Source: Chloroflexota bacterium (lineage in GTDB: Bacteria > Chloroflexota > UBA11872). Taken from it: DNA of 39,189 nt. The notes beneath the pieces were generated by a model. The model saw only the letters and a list, made by a program, of their open reading frames with translations, was not told where the DNA came from and made no database searches. Below, in pieces: positions 32,405 through 39,189 of this stretch; position 1 is the first letter of the stretch, and each line of letters opens with the position of its first letter. Made by a program: the position numbers and the translations under genes. The DNA is taken from contig JAPOWQ010000045.1 in NCBI GenBank assembly GCA_026707585.1, positions 1-39,189 of the forward strand. The letters are read 5' to 3'.

Positions 32405-34086
32405 TCCAGGGCCCCCTGCGCAAACCAGCCCGACTCGGCGCGCTCGCGGTAGAGCGCCAGCCCGCGCCCGTCGTCCAGCCGCACGTGCAGGTAATCACGG
32501 TCCATGGGCTTCGCCCACCACTCCGTCTGCACCCGCTGCGGCCCGTAGCGAGCGACGACCTTCCGGGTTGTCCCATCCAGCGTCACCCGGCCGGCCCCAT
32601 CGATCCTGCTGATCCGCACCGGCCGCGGCGGCGTGAAAAGGCGCGTGAGCCCCCGCGTCCCCGCCAACCCGGCCAGCCACGCCGGGGAGGTTGTTGGCGC
32701 GTCGCGCTGGGCGCCCGTCTCAACGTAGGCGTCAGTTCGTCGAGCCGCCGTCTCCAGCGTCCAGGCCTCGGGGCATAGCTCCATGCGGAACACCGCGTCG
32801 TCCCCCAGCTGCGCCCGCAGCCGGCTGATCGCGTGGTTCGCCCGCGCCGTCCGCTCCGACCGGTTGCCCAGCAGCGACCGCTGCGTGCCGGCCCCCGGAA
32901 CCAGCTGCTGCACGTCCAGGGCAATCCGCACCACCCCGGGCCGGTCCAGCGGAATCTCCGGCATGGCGGACTCACCCTGGGAAACCCCTGCATAACCCCG
33001 CCTCGACCTAGAAAGCGGGGCCGCTCTTTCTCCCTCTCCCTCTGGGAGAGGGTTGGGGTGAGGGTCTTCCTGGCAATCACCTCTCAGGGTTTCGCAAAGG
33101 TCTCTCTGGGCATCCCCGGCCCACGCCTCCAGCCGCCACCGGGCCGCGTCCCGCAAGCTGGCCGCGCTGCCGGACGCCTCAGGCAGATCCAATGAGAACC
33201 GCTGCACCGTCCCGTCCGCCCGCTCGATCCGGCTGCCTACCTGCTGCGCCATCAGCCCACGCCTCGCCAGCCGCGCGGCCAGGCGCTGCGCCAGGGCATG
33301 CAGAGCGAACGTCAGCCGGTCCACGTTGTGCTCTTCCCACTCGAAGTCGATCGCCTCATCCAGGACGATCGGCCGCGGCCGTCCCCGCGGGGGGTGCGGA
33401 TCCTCGCCGCAGGCCAGCCGCCACGCCCGCGCGCCCTCAATCCCGTACCGCGTTCGCACGGCATTAGTCGGCAGATCGGCGAACGCGCCGATCGTGGCCA
33501 CGCCCAGGATCCGCAGCTGCCGGAGCGTCCGCTCGTCCAGCGGCAGCCGGTCGACCGGTTGGCTGGCCAGGTACGCCCGGTCGTCGCCCGAAACCGCGGC
33601 CACGCCCACATTGCCCGCCGTACGCGCCGCAACCTCCGCCGCCAGGCGTCCGGTTGCCAGTCCGACCTGGGCCGTCTGACCCGTCGCCGCTTCCACGTCG
33701 CGGCGCACCCGCGCGCCCAGCGCCGCGTGCGGGCCGTACAGCGGCGCCAGGCCGGCCGCGTCGGCAAACGCCAGGCCCACCCCGGCGTCCTCCACCACCG
33801 GCGAAAACCGGTCCAGCACGTCCAGCACCGCCGCGAACGCCTGGCCGTACCGCGGCGGATCGTCAGGCACGTAAACGCCCTGCGGACAGCGCTGCGCCGC
33901 TTCCTTCACGGCCATCCCCAGGCGCAAGCCCGCGGCTTCAGCCGCTTCGGAAACCTCGATCAGCCGCCGCTGGTTAGCTTGCCTCGCGTAGATCGCCCGC
34001 GGCTGCCCCGACCACGACGGCTGCGTCTGCGCCTCCACCGTGGTCCGAAAGCGCGGAATCCACAGGCACAACGTCCTGCGGTCCAT
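32401..34086 (-). CDS. imuB: ImuB, non-catalytic Y-family polymerase-like protein
   Basis: ImuB bridges the mutasome (ImuA, DnaE2, beta clamp). The 561-residue protein has Y-family fold traces (LCLWIPRFRTTVEA, GLRLGMAVKEAAQRCP, GVATIGAFADLPTNAVRTRYG) but lacks the catalytic acids (the first strand is LWIPRF; VGLAFADAAG replaces the SxDE motif), as usual for ImuB. Near residues 346-383 is a segment foreign to the family, containing DPHPNPLPEGEGE; this is the translation of a dispersed palindromic repeat (33032-33052) inserted in frame. imuA overlaps its 5' end by 113 bases. Confidence 0.88.
   Translation of the reverse strand: MDRRTLCLWIPRFRTTVEAQTQPSWSGQPRAIYARQANQRRLIEVSEAAEAAGLRLGMAVKEAAQRCPQGVYVPDDPPRYGQAFAAVLDVLDRFSPVVEDAGVGLAFADAAGLAPLYGPHAALGARVRRDVEAATGQTAQVGLATGRLAAEVAARTAGNVGVAAVSGDDRAYLASQPVDRLPLDERTLRQLRILGVATIGAFADLPTNAVRTRYGIEGARAWRLACGEDPHPPRGRPRPIVLDEAIDFEWEEHNVDRLTFALHALAQRLAARLARRGLMAQQVGSRIERADGTVQRFSLDLPEASGSAASLRDAARWRLEAWAGDAQRDLCETLRGDCQEDPHPNPLPEGEGERAAPLSRSRRGYAGVSQGESAMPEIPLDRPGVVRIALDVQQLVPGAGTQRSLLGNRSERTARANHAISRLRAQLGDDAVFRMELCPEAWTLETAARRTDAYVETGAQRDAPTTSPAWLAGLAGTRGLTRLFTPPRPVRISRIDGAGRVTLDGTTRKVVARYGPQRVQTEWWAKPMDRDYLHVRLDDGRGLALYRERAESGWFAQGALD
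33032..33052. repeat. Palindromic dispersed repeat inside imuB
   Basis: CCCTCTCCC (33032-33040) and GGGAGAGGG (33044-33052) flank TCT: a perfect 9-base stem. With the following TTGGGGTGAGGG it is the repeat whose translations (HPNPLPEGEGE in one frame, TPTLSQRERE in another) turn up in proteins of many unrelated bacteria. The element around it includes a second hairpin, CCCCGC/GCGGGG at about 32996-33020. Here it lies in the reading frame without breaking it. Confidence 0.75.
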
Positions 34087-34870
34087 CAGACCTCCTGAGA
34101 AACGGACAGTCGATCACCAGGTGCTGCACCCCCGTGTCGCTGCGCGACTTCAACACCCGGACCTCCAGCGTCAATCCCATCGGGACCTGCGTCAGGCGGC
34201 TGCGCTGCCACCGCCAGCCCCGGCAGGCCACCCCCAGCCGCAGCGAGGCCAGGTAGGGCAACCCGGCAACGCGCTGGTTGCCGGTCGTTGTCACCGCGAT
34301 CAGGCTCGCCGCCCCGCGTCCCGCCAAATCGGCCAGCTGCGACCACCGGTTGCCGCGCGGCCGCGCCGACTCCAGGTCCAGCAGCACCGCCTCGAAGGCC
34401 TGGCTCCGCAGCAACGTCGCACTCGCGTGTAGAGCCATCTCGGCATCCGGCGGCCGCACCACCACGAGCCGCGACAAATCCAGGTCCATCGCCACACCAG
34501 CGGTGGGCGCAAACGTCCCCGGCAGGTCCACGTAAGCTGCCAACCCCCCGCCATCCAGCGCGGCGCCCAGCACCCGCCACCCCAGCGTCAGCGCCCCGCC
34601 GCCCGGCGGACCGGTCAGTTCACTCAGCCGCCCCCTGGGAATCCCCTCGAACCCGGTCGCCCGGTCCAGCGCCTCGCTGCCGGTCGAAAACCCGGCCTCT
34701 GGCGGACTGACCCCAAACAGCCGCCCCGCGGCATGCAACCCCCAGCGCCGTTCGATTTCATGCACGGCCGTCCGCAACGCGGCGGGACGCTCGGTATCGG
34801 GAAGAGCCAGCGGAACACCCTGGGCAATACGGGACCCCATGATACCAAACAAAAAGCGAACACCAGTCAC
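33974..34870 (-). CDS. imuA: ImuA, RecA-like protein of the mutasome cassette
   Basis: The 298-residue protein has a RecA-like core preceded by FSTGSEALDRATGFEGIPRG, with a degenerate Walker A (GPPGGGALTL; the Lys and Thr of a working P-loop are missing), followed by AAYVDLPGTF and LIAVTTTGNQR. ImuA and the SulA-like proteins share such a RecA fold. The stop at 33974 makes a 113-base overlap with imuB, so its last 37 or so residues may be a read-through extension of a shorter ancestor. The start is GTG 34870; ATG 34840 is an alternative. No LexA box could be recognised upstream. Confidence 0.82.
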   Translation of the reverse strand: MTGVRFLFGIMGSRIAQGVPLALPDTERPAALRTAVHEIERRWGLHAAGRLFGVSPPEAGFSTGSEALDRATGFEGIPRGRLSELTGPPGGGALTLGWRVLGAALDGGGLAAYVDLPGTFAPTAGVAMDLDLSRLVVVRPPDAEMALHASATLLRSQAFEAVLLDLESARPRGNRWSQLADLAGRGAASLIAVTTTGNQRVAGLPYLASLRLGVACRGWRWQRSRLTQVPMGLTLEVRVLKSRSDTGVQHLVIDCPFLRRSDGPQDVVPVDSALSDHGGGADAAVVVGAAAGDLREAS

Positions 34871-34907
34871 GCAACAGGTCGCACAAGCGGCCAGCCAAGG
34901 CTCAGTG

Positions 34908-34937
34908 TTGCCAAGCCGTACTCAGTTAGAGTATAAT
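34908..34937 (+). promoter_or_regulatory. Near-consensus sigma70 promoter
   Basis: TTGCCA (34908-34913) and a perfect TATAAT (34932-34937) are 18 bases apart and face the small ORFs to the right. It is the strongest promoter sequence found in the window. The same region must also hold the opposite-facing imuA promoter; a minus-strand TATACT overlaps it (34935-34930). Confidence 0.7.
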
Positions 34938-34967
34938 CGGCGGCTTGTCCAACCACCCCCTGACCCC

Positions 34968-35210
34968 ATGACTCCTCCCGCATCCCAGCGCGCCACCACC
35001 CGCACTCCCCGAACCGCACCCCCCAATCCATCCACGCCAGGCGGGCCACCACCTCGGCACGCCTGGTCACTCAGGCGCGTTGCGCCGGCAGCGCAACGCA
35101 CTCCACCCACCAGTCCCCCCAACCCGGCGCAATCCGCGCCGTCCACCCTGCGGCGTCGGCTCGTCGCCGACTGCCCCAGCCCACCGCGACATCGAAAGGT
35201 ACGCGCATGA
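34968..35210 (+). other. Hairpin-rich leader, or Pro/Thr-rich 80-aa ORF
   Basis: An ATG-started frame (34968-35210) ends in a 4-base overlap with the next gene, but its product is low-complexity Pro/Thr/Arg and it has no ribosome-binding site. The DNA instead has strong hairpins: GCGTTGCGC (35077-35085) with GCGCAACGC (35091-35099) over a 5-base loop, and GTCGGC (35155-35160) with GCCGAC (35166-35171). Transcribed from the promoter just upstream, this would be a structured 5' leader of about 260 bases. I cannot decide between RNA and protein. Confidence 0.4.
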
Positions 35211-35440
35211 CCCTCCCACAGCCCGCCTCGGCCAAAACCTTCGCCCAGCGCCTCACCACGCTGGCCGACGCCCACCTCGATCAACTCTGTCAAACCGTCC
35301 TGGACCGCGCCCTCACCGGCGAACGCTGGGCCATGGAACTCGTCATCCGCTACGCCTACGAACGCGACCAGGCCGGCCGCAACGACACCCTCCTCGACCT
35401 CCTCCAGGAACTCCGCCACCGCACCGCTCCAACGGCCTAG
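35207..35440 (+). CDS. Small protein of unknown function (77 aa)
   Basis: The protein is helical by appearance: FAQRLTTLADAHLDQLCQTV, then LDRALTGERWAMELVIRYAY, then TLLDLLQELRHR. The pattern of a helix, a Gly-Glu-Arg turn and a helix is reminiscent of small phage packaging or DUF5681-type proteins, but I cannot assign it. The start at ATG 35207 has AAAGG 7 bases upstream. It is probably transcribed from the promoter at 34908-34937 after a long leader. Repeats follow directly. Confidence 0.55.
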   Translation: MTLPQPASAKTFAQRLTTLADAHLDQLCQTVLDRALTGERWAMELVIRYAYERDQAGRNDTLLDLLQELRHRTAPTA

Positions 35441-35453
35441 GGCCTGCATTGCC

Positions 35454-35568
35454 GTTCGTGGTGAGCCGGGCTGCCGTCCTCGGCAGCCCGTGTCGAACCA
35501 CCCCCCGCCCGCCACCCCCCGTTCGTGGTGAGCCGGTGCGGAGTCCTCGGAGCACCGTGTCGAACCAC
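35454..35568 (+). repeat. Two copies of a palindromic repeat (35454-35501 and 35521-35568)
   Basis: Both copies begin GTTCGTGGTGAGCC and end CCGTGTCGAACCAC or close to it. The middle differs but remains self-complementary: GGGCTGCCG/CGGCAGCCC over TCCT in the first, CGGTGC/GCACCG in the second. A related word, CCTGAGCCTGTCGAAC, occurs at 35634-35649. Elements of this type are dispersed in many bacterial genomes. Confidence 0.65.
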
Positions 35569-35943
35569 ACCCCCGCCACCCACCCCTCCGGACCGCACCC
35601 GCCGCCTCCGCCCCCTCTTGCGTAGAGCCTGCCCTGAGCCTGTCGAACGGGGGCGACGTCCCCGACCCGCCCGTCTTCCGTGCACCCGTCAGCGGATGCC
35701 CACCCCCCCGGCACCCAAGCCCTCCCCTCGCACCTTCCTCACCTCGTCAACCCGAAGTCCGTCGAGGGCCTACTTTGAGCTACCCGAAGGGGCTCCGGCC
35801 GTAACCATTGCGGTCGGTCGCAGCCTGCCACCCTTATCACTCCGTGACCTCAAGCTCAGGCACTCCAGGCTCAGGCAGTTGATTCCCTCTATGCTGGAGG
35901 GTGGTACCTTACAGATCACGAACGCCAAGCACGGTATGAAGAC
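35569..35943. other. Repeat-rich spacer with a base-composition break
   Basis: No gene is supported. The left part is C-rich with repeat fragments (35626-35650). Around 35770 the composition changes from about 70% GC to near 50% and stays lower to the window end, marking a probable junction of acquired DNA. An open frame runs into the HD gene from 35848 but contains no accepted start before TTG 35944. Confidence 0.5.
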
Positions 35944-37284
35944 TTGCCGACCCGAGAGGTCAGAGATCCCGTGCATGGGTTCATCGAATTGGCAAAGGAG
36001 GAATGGGATCTGGTCGACACGCCGGTATTCCAGCGACTTCGAGGAATTCGGCAGCTCGCACTCGCATCTCTGGTATATCCAGGTGCTACCCATACACGCT
36101 TTGAACACTCGCTAGGTGTGACACATGTTGCAGGCAGAATGGCCAGGCAGCTCGACCTCGAGCCTGATTCCCAGAAGCTCGTGCGACATGCAGCCCTGCT
36201 TCACGACTTAGGGCATGGACCTTTCTCACATATTTCCGAAGAGGCGCTCGAAATCCTCAATACCGACGCGTCGTCAGGGTCAAGCCTGCCAATTCACGAA
36301 GCGATTGGTCACCGTATCATCTCCTCAGACGAGCAAATCGGCCGCCATGTTTCACCCAAATACGCTGAGGAGATTCTGGAAGTTTTGACTGGATCAGCTG
36401 AAACTACGGTGATGACTCAAATAATCACAGGCCCAGCCGATGCCGACAAGCAGGATTATCTCCTCCGTGACAGTGCCGCCTGCGGAGTGGAATACGGCAC
36501 TTATGATATCGATAGGCTGCACAATACTCTTTGCAGTATAGAAGACAAATTTGACACCTATATAGCCTTCACATATGGAGGTGTCGAAGCTCTAGAACAG
36601 TTTGTATTAGCCAAGTACTATATGAACTCACAGGTCTATAGCCATAGAGTTCGTCGAATCACCGATGCGATGATTCTGCGCGCATTGCAGCTCGGAACTG
36701 AAGTCGACCAAATTGGGTTTCTGAGGGATGCATTTCTGTATTCTGATGATGATGCATATTTGCAAAATTACTTATCCTGCGATGACTTGCGGATCGTATC
36801 CGAGGCGAGGGGTCCGAATTGGACTGGCACTTGGTTCGCCAAGATATTCGCAAAGCTATCTGAGCGTCGACTTCTCAAAGAAGTCTTCACGACTCGTGTC
36901 AACGATCTCTCGTCAGATTCGCTTCGGGCATTAGTGGAGGGTGTGAAGCCAGAAGCAAAGAAGGGAATTGAAGATAGAGTTGCAGATATCTTGGGCTGTG
37001 AAGCTGAGTATGTCATTCTGCATGAATACTCAATAGGCTGGTCGCCAAAGTCAAGTGAGTCTGAGATTCAGATTTATGATGGTAATAGAGGGCGGCCTTT
37101 TTCAGAATCATCGACGATTTTCAGCACTGTGGAAGAAGCCTTACAGGAACGCTGGCTGACCGTCTATGCTCCGCGAGATAGTGATGAGTCGACAGCCGGC
37201 CGGAAGTTGGCTGCGTCCAGACATGACCGCATCAAGTCCGAAATCGAGACGGAGATTCGTAGACACGCCGGAGGTGGCCCATGA
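35944..37284 (+). CDS. HD-domain dNTP triphosphohydrolase-like protein (YwfO/EF1143 type)
   Basis: The 446-residue protein starts with RDPVHGFIEL, as in the dGTPase/SAMHD1-related family. HD metal ligands are His55 (TRFEHSLG), His87-Asp88 (HAALLHDLGHGPFSH) and Asp168 (DADKQDYLLRD); VEYGTYDIDRL follows as in the family. Members such as E. faecalis EF1143 cleave dNTPs to nucleosides and triphosphate. The start is TTG 35944; no ATG is available, and the frame fits the family N-terminus. GC is clearly below that of the left part of the window, suggesting transfer. It overlaps the next gene by 4 bases, so the two work as a unit. Depletion of dNTPs is a known way to block phage growth. Confidence 0.82.
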   Translation: MPTREVRDPVHGFIELAKEEWDLVDTPVFQRLRGIRQLALASLVYPGATHTRFEHSLGVTHVAGRMARQLDLEPDSQKLVRHAALLHDLGHGPFSHISEEALEILNTDASSGSSLPIHEAIGHRIISSDEQIGRHVSPKYAEEILEVLTGSAETTVMTQIITGPADADKQDYLLRDSAACGVEYGTYDIDRLHNTLCSIEDKFDTYIAFTYGGVEALEQFVLAKYYMNSQVYSHRVRRITDAMILRALQLGTEVDQIGFLRDAFLYSDDDAYLQNYLSCDDLRIVSEARGPNWTGTWFAKIFAKLSERRLLKEVFTTRVNDLSSDSLRALVEGVKPEAKKGIEDRVADILGCEAEYVILHEYSIGWSPKSSESEIQIYDGNRGRPFSESSTIFSTVEEALQERWLTVYAPRDSDESTAGRKLAASRHDRIKSEIETEIRRHAGGGP

Positions 37285-37838
37285 CTCTGCGGACAACTCT
37301 GCTTCTCATGCTCGCGGCATGGGGCTCTGATATGCGTGGGAAAACGTTCCTCCAGAAGAATGCGTATTTTATGTCGAAGCTCCTTGGTGAAGATCTTGGG
37401 TTTCGTCCCCACTACTACGGGCCTTACTCCCCAAAGCTAGAGATGGCGTTGGGAGAATTGCGCGGAATGGGTATTGTGTCTGAGTCGGTGAGTACTTTTG
37501 GTGTTGTGGACTCGGCTGGATTCCAACGTAAACGATATGACTACAGCTTGACCGCCGACGGTCGGCATGTTGCCAATGCCATTCAAGGTGATCTGAAGGT
37601 AGAGTCTGAGGCAATAGACATGGCGGTAAAGAAGATCAAACGTGCAGGTGGAGATATGGGCTATTGGTCTTTGGCTGTTGCCGCGAAGACACACTTTGTG
37701 ATTTCGGCTAGTGGTTCTAGTCTTTCTGAGCAGGACGTTGTTGATCGTGCGGAGGGATTCGGATGGGACGTCGACGAGAAGCAAGTCTGTGAGGCGACAG
37801 AGTTCCTTGGACGGCTAGAATTGATAGCTCGGGATTAG
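37281..37838 (+). CDS. YwgA/Panacea-like winged-helix protein coupled to the HD dNTPase
   Basis: The 185-residue protein has a GKTFLQKNAYF motif (20-30) and YYGPYSPKL (45-53), the pattern of YwgA and of the SocA/Panacea (DUF4065) group, several of which are antitoxins. A linker and a second helical part (about 95-185) follow. In Bacillus subtilis ywgA lies next to ywfO, the HD protein gene, the same pairing as here. The ATGA overlap with the HD gene implies coupling. A likely role is control of the HD enzyme, or sensing; this is an inference from pairing and family. Confidence 0.68.
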   Translation: MTLRTTLLLMLAAWGSDMRGKTFLQKNAYFMSKLLGEDLGFRPHYYGPYSPKLEMALGELRGMGIVSESVSTFGVVDSAGFQRKRYDYSLTADGRHVANAIQGDLKVESEAIDMAVKKIKRAGGDMGYWSLAVAAKTHFVISASGSSLSEQDVVDRAEGFGWDVDEKQVCEATEFLGRLELIARD

Positions 37839-38217
37839 GTCATGAATTGACGTCGTGTGGAGATCTCTTCTGCGAGTAAGAATGTCATTGCAAAACTAGC
37901 ATAGTTCACCATTGCCTCTGTCCGCATCATGGCTATCGATCTCGTGATCTACGGTCGTTGTACCCGTGTCATACCGAGTGAACTTAGGGCTGGATCGCTG
38001 CTTGATCTGATCTGAATTAGCGGAGACCGTTATTCGCGTTGACTTCCCCAGTCTCAGCTTCGGGCGAGTCTGACATTCGGTGCCTAAGTCTAGCCGCGTT
38101 TAGACAAGTGCTTTGCGGACAATATTGCACAGAGGCGTTGTTTCCGTGGACTTGCGTCAAAGAGAAGGATTGACGTCATCGATGGGACATCTCGGGCACC
38201 GGCGTTTCAGACCTTGG
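37839..38217. other. AT-richer gap between convergent genes
   Basis: I see no gene, repeat or clear terminator in these 379 bases. Composition is like the HD/YwgA genes and unlike the left part of the window. Confidence 0.45.
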
Positions 38218-39189
38218 CTACGCCACTTGTGAAAAACGCTGTGGCCCACGACGTCTATCGTCGAGAGTCAGGCCGAGCTTCTGTGCTAGCTCGATTTCCA
38301 GCTTGGCGACGGCCGCATTCTCCGACTCGTCAGCTCTCATCCGCAACTCGCTCGCTTGTTCTGCCGCATCCGCTATCTCGTTTTCGACATCGCACGCGAG
38401 TCTCGGAATCGGGAGTTGCTCAATATCTTCTGGTGCCAGGTGTGGAACGGAAGTTCCAAAGGCACGACTCACAACGAGCGGCTTTCCAAGCGTTGGGTGT
38501 GAGAGGACGGTTTGCAAGTAGCCCGACCGAACGCAATTGGGTTTCGGTATGATTCGTATTATATCTTCAGTGAGCACCTTATCTCTATGCCATTGGTTGG
38601 ACAAGATAGCCTGCCCATTGATCCCGTAAGTTTGTCCGGAGCGAGCCATGAGTAGCCATCCATCTTGGACCATATAAGAGTCGAAGTCGATCTTGGTTGC
38701 TGGCGCCAGAAACTTTGTTAGCTCGGGATTGATCCTGAAGATTGGCTCACTATCAACGAATGTGGTGCCCGTTTCACCGTAGATACGCTTAAACCGGCTA
38801 GGTAGGTAGACCTGAGCAATTTCCTTCAACGCCGTGACGTCCGAGGCGTTGCGCTGATATGTGCGCGCAATGAACGTCGAACTTGGGCTATGTGCTTTCG
38901 CTTCCAGCCTGCGGCGTCCTCCGAAGAGCCGCGATGCAGGGACGGTGTAGCCGTCTTCGGATGCCATATTGGGCTGATCGTCCATTGCATTCGCAAATCG
39001 GGTCCGGGCAGCCGTATCCATGTGGTACGCCTCGTCGCGTGCCGTCAAGGCTTCGGCGATGTGGTCATGCGTCTCGCCAATGAGCTCGTCGAGCATGGGA
39101 ATTGGCAATTCTGTGAGGTGTGCAACTTCGAGGTGTTTGATCACGTTCCCGTAGTGACTCCCGCGCATCATGGCGCGTCCGAATCGTGT
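38218..39189 (-). CDS. Restriction-modification specificity subunit (HsdS-type), 5' end outside window
   Basis: The frame is open to the window edge (TRFGRAMMRGSHYGN...), so the ATG at 39171 is probably internal. The visible part holds the end of a first target-recognition domain (VAHLTELPIPML), a spacer helix, a second recognition domain (with a YGINGQAILSNQWH core and VLSHPTLGKPLVVSRAFG) closed by PEDIEQLPIPRL, and a C-terminal helix (VENEIADAAEQASELRMRADE). The ELPIP/QLPIP plus helix pattern is that of HsdS. HsdM and HsdR, or the genes of another methylase-based system, should lie to the right. Confidence 0.75.
   Translation of the reverse strand, partial: TRFGRAMMRGSHYGNVIKHLEVAHLTELPIPMLDELIGETHDHIAEALTARDEAYHMDTAARTRFANAMDDQPNMASEDGYTVPASRLFGGRRRLEAKAHSPSSTFIARTYQRNASDVTALKEIAQVYLPSRFKRIYGETGTTFVDSEPIFRINPELTKFLAPATKIDFDSYMVQDGWLLMARSGQTYGINGQAILSNQWHRDKVLTEDIIRIIPKPNCVRSGYLQTVLSHPTLGKPLVVSRAFGTSVPHLAPEDIEQLPIPRLACDVENEIADAAEQASELRMRADESENAAVAKLEIELAQKLGLTLDDRRRGPQRFSQVA

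Noticed and set aside
34871-34967. LexA/SOS operator before imuA
   Set aside because: No palindrome of the known LexA types (GAAC-N4-GTTC or CTGT-N8-ACAG) was found.
1-39189. CRISPR arrays, tRNA or rRNA genes
   Set aside because: No regularly spaced repeats and no T-arm-like GGTTCGAATCC context with pairing acceptor ends were seen on reading through; a tRNAscan run would be decisive.

Overview
The window is a 39.2-kb piece of a high-GC bacterial chromosome, in the mid-60s percent by eye, with an AT-richer right end from about 35.77 kb. The style points tentatively to Chloroflexota: Thr/Pro-rich linkers on a LysM protein, a Tat-type lipoprotein solute-binding protein with an Ala/Pro linker, secreted repeats ending in FQRxxLQYW-like motifs, and an imuA-imuB-dnaE2 cassette. 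No rRNA, tRNA or CRISPR array was seen, so the taxonomy is an inference.

Left part (1-6.77 kb): three tandem paralogues of a large GT-C membrane glycosyltransferase with a C-terminal beta-rich domain, the third frameshifted, plus a short chimeric relic of a fourth. Long blocks of DNA identity make them a mosaic. 6.8-10.3 kb: a minus-strand cluster tyrS, GNAT acetyltransferase, tag (3-methyladenine glycosylase I) and an Ldh2-family dehydrogenase, with a perfect parS palindrome between the acetyltransferase and tag. 10.5-16.65 kb: a secreted HELRH protein divergent from selD. The selD frame carries an in-frame UGA exactly where family members have Sec or Cys, and a SECIS-like hairpin follows. 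selD overlaps an ArsA/Get3-type ATPase, followed by a frameshifted K+ channel, ugd and a LysM protein.

16.8-22.6 kb: an XRE/double-zinc-ribbon regulator, a small unknown protein, the solute-binding lipoprotein, a hairpin cluster, a four-helix-bundle (S23/IVP) protein, an amidohydrolase, and a VapBC45-like toxin whose antitoxin has lost its N-terminal helix-turn-helix half. 22.6-26.0 kb: a 2-oxoacid dehydrogenase operon (E1 alpha, E1 beta, E2) without E3. 26.6-28.9 kb: a solitary phage-portal-like gene with two small followers. 29.0-34.9 kb: the mutagenic repair cassette imuA-imuB-dnaE2, with a dispersed palindromic repeat translated in frame inside imuB.

34.9-39.2 kb: a consensus promoter, a hairpin-rich leader and a 77-aa ORF, then palindromic repeats. 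The low-GC end follows: an HD-domain dNTPase-like gene (YwfO/EF1143 type) translationally coupled to a YwgA/Panacea-like gene, and a convergent HsdS-type specificity subunit cut by the window edge. This end looks like the edge of a defence island and is the best candidate for an incompletely described system. Several genes carry single-base frameshifts in or near short C or G runs, so uncorrected indels in the assembly are a real possibility.
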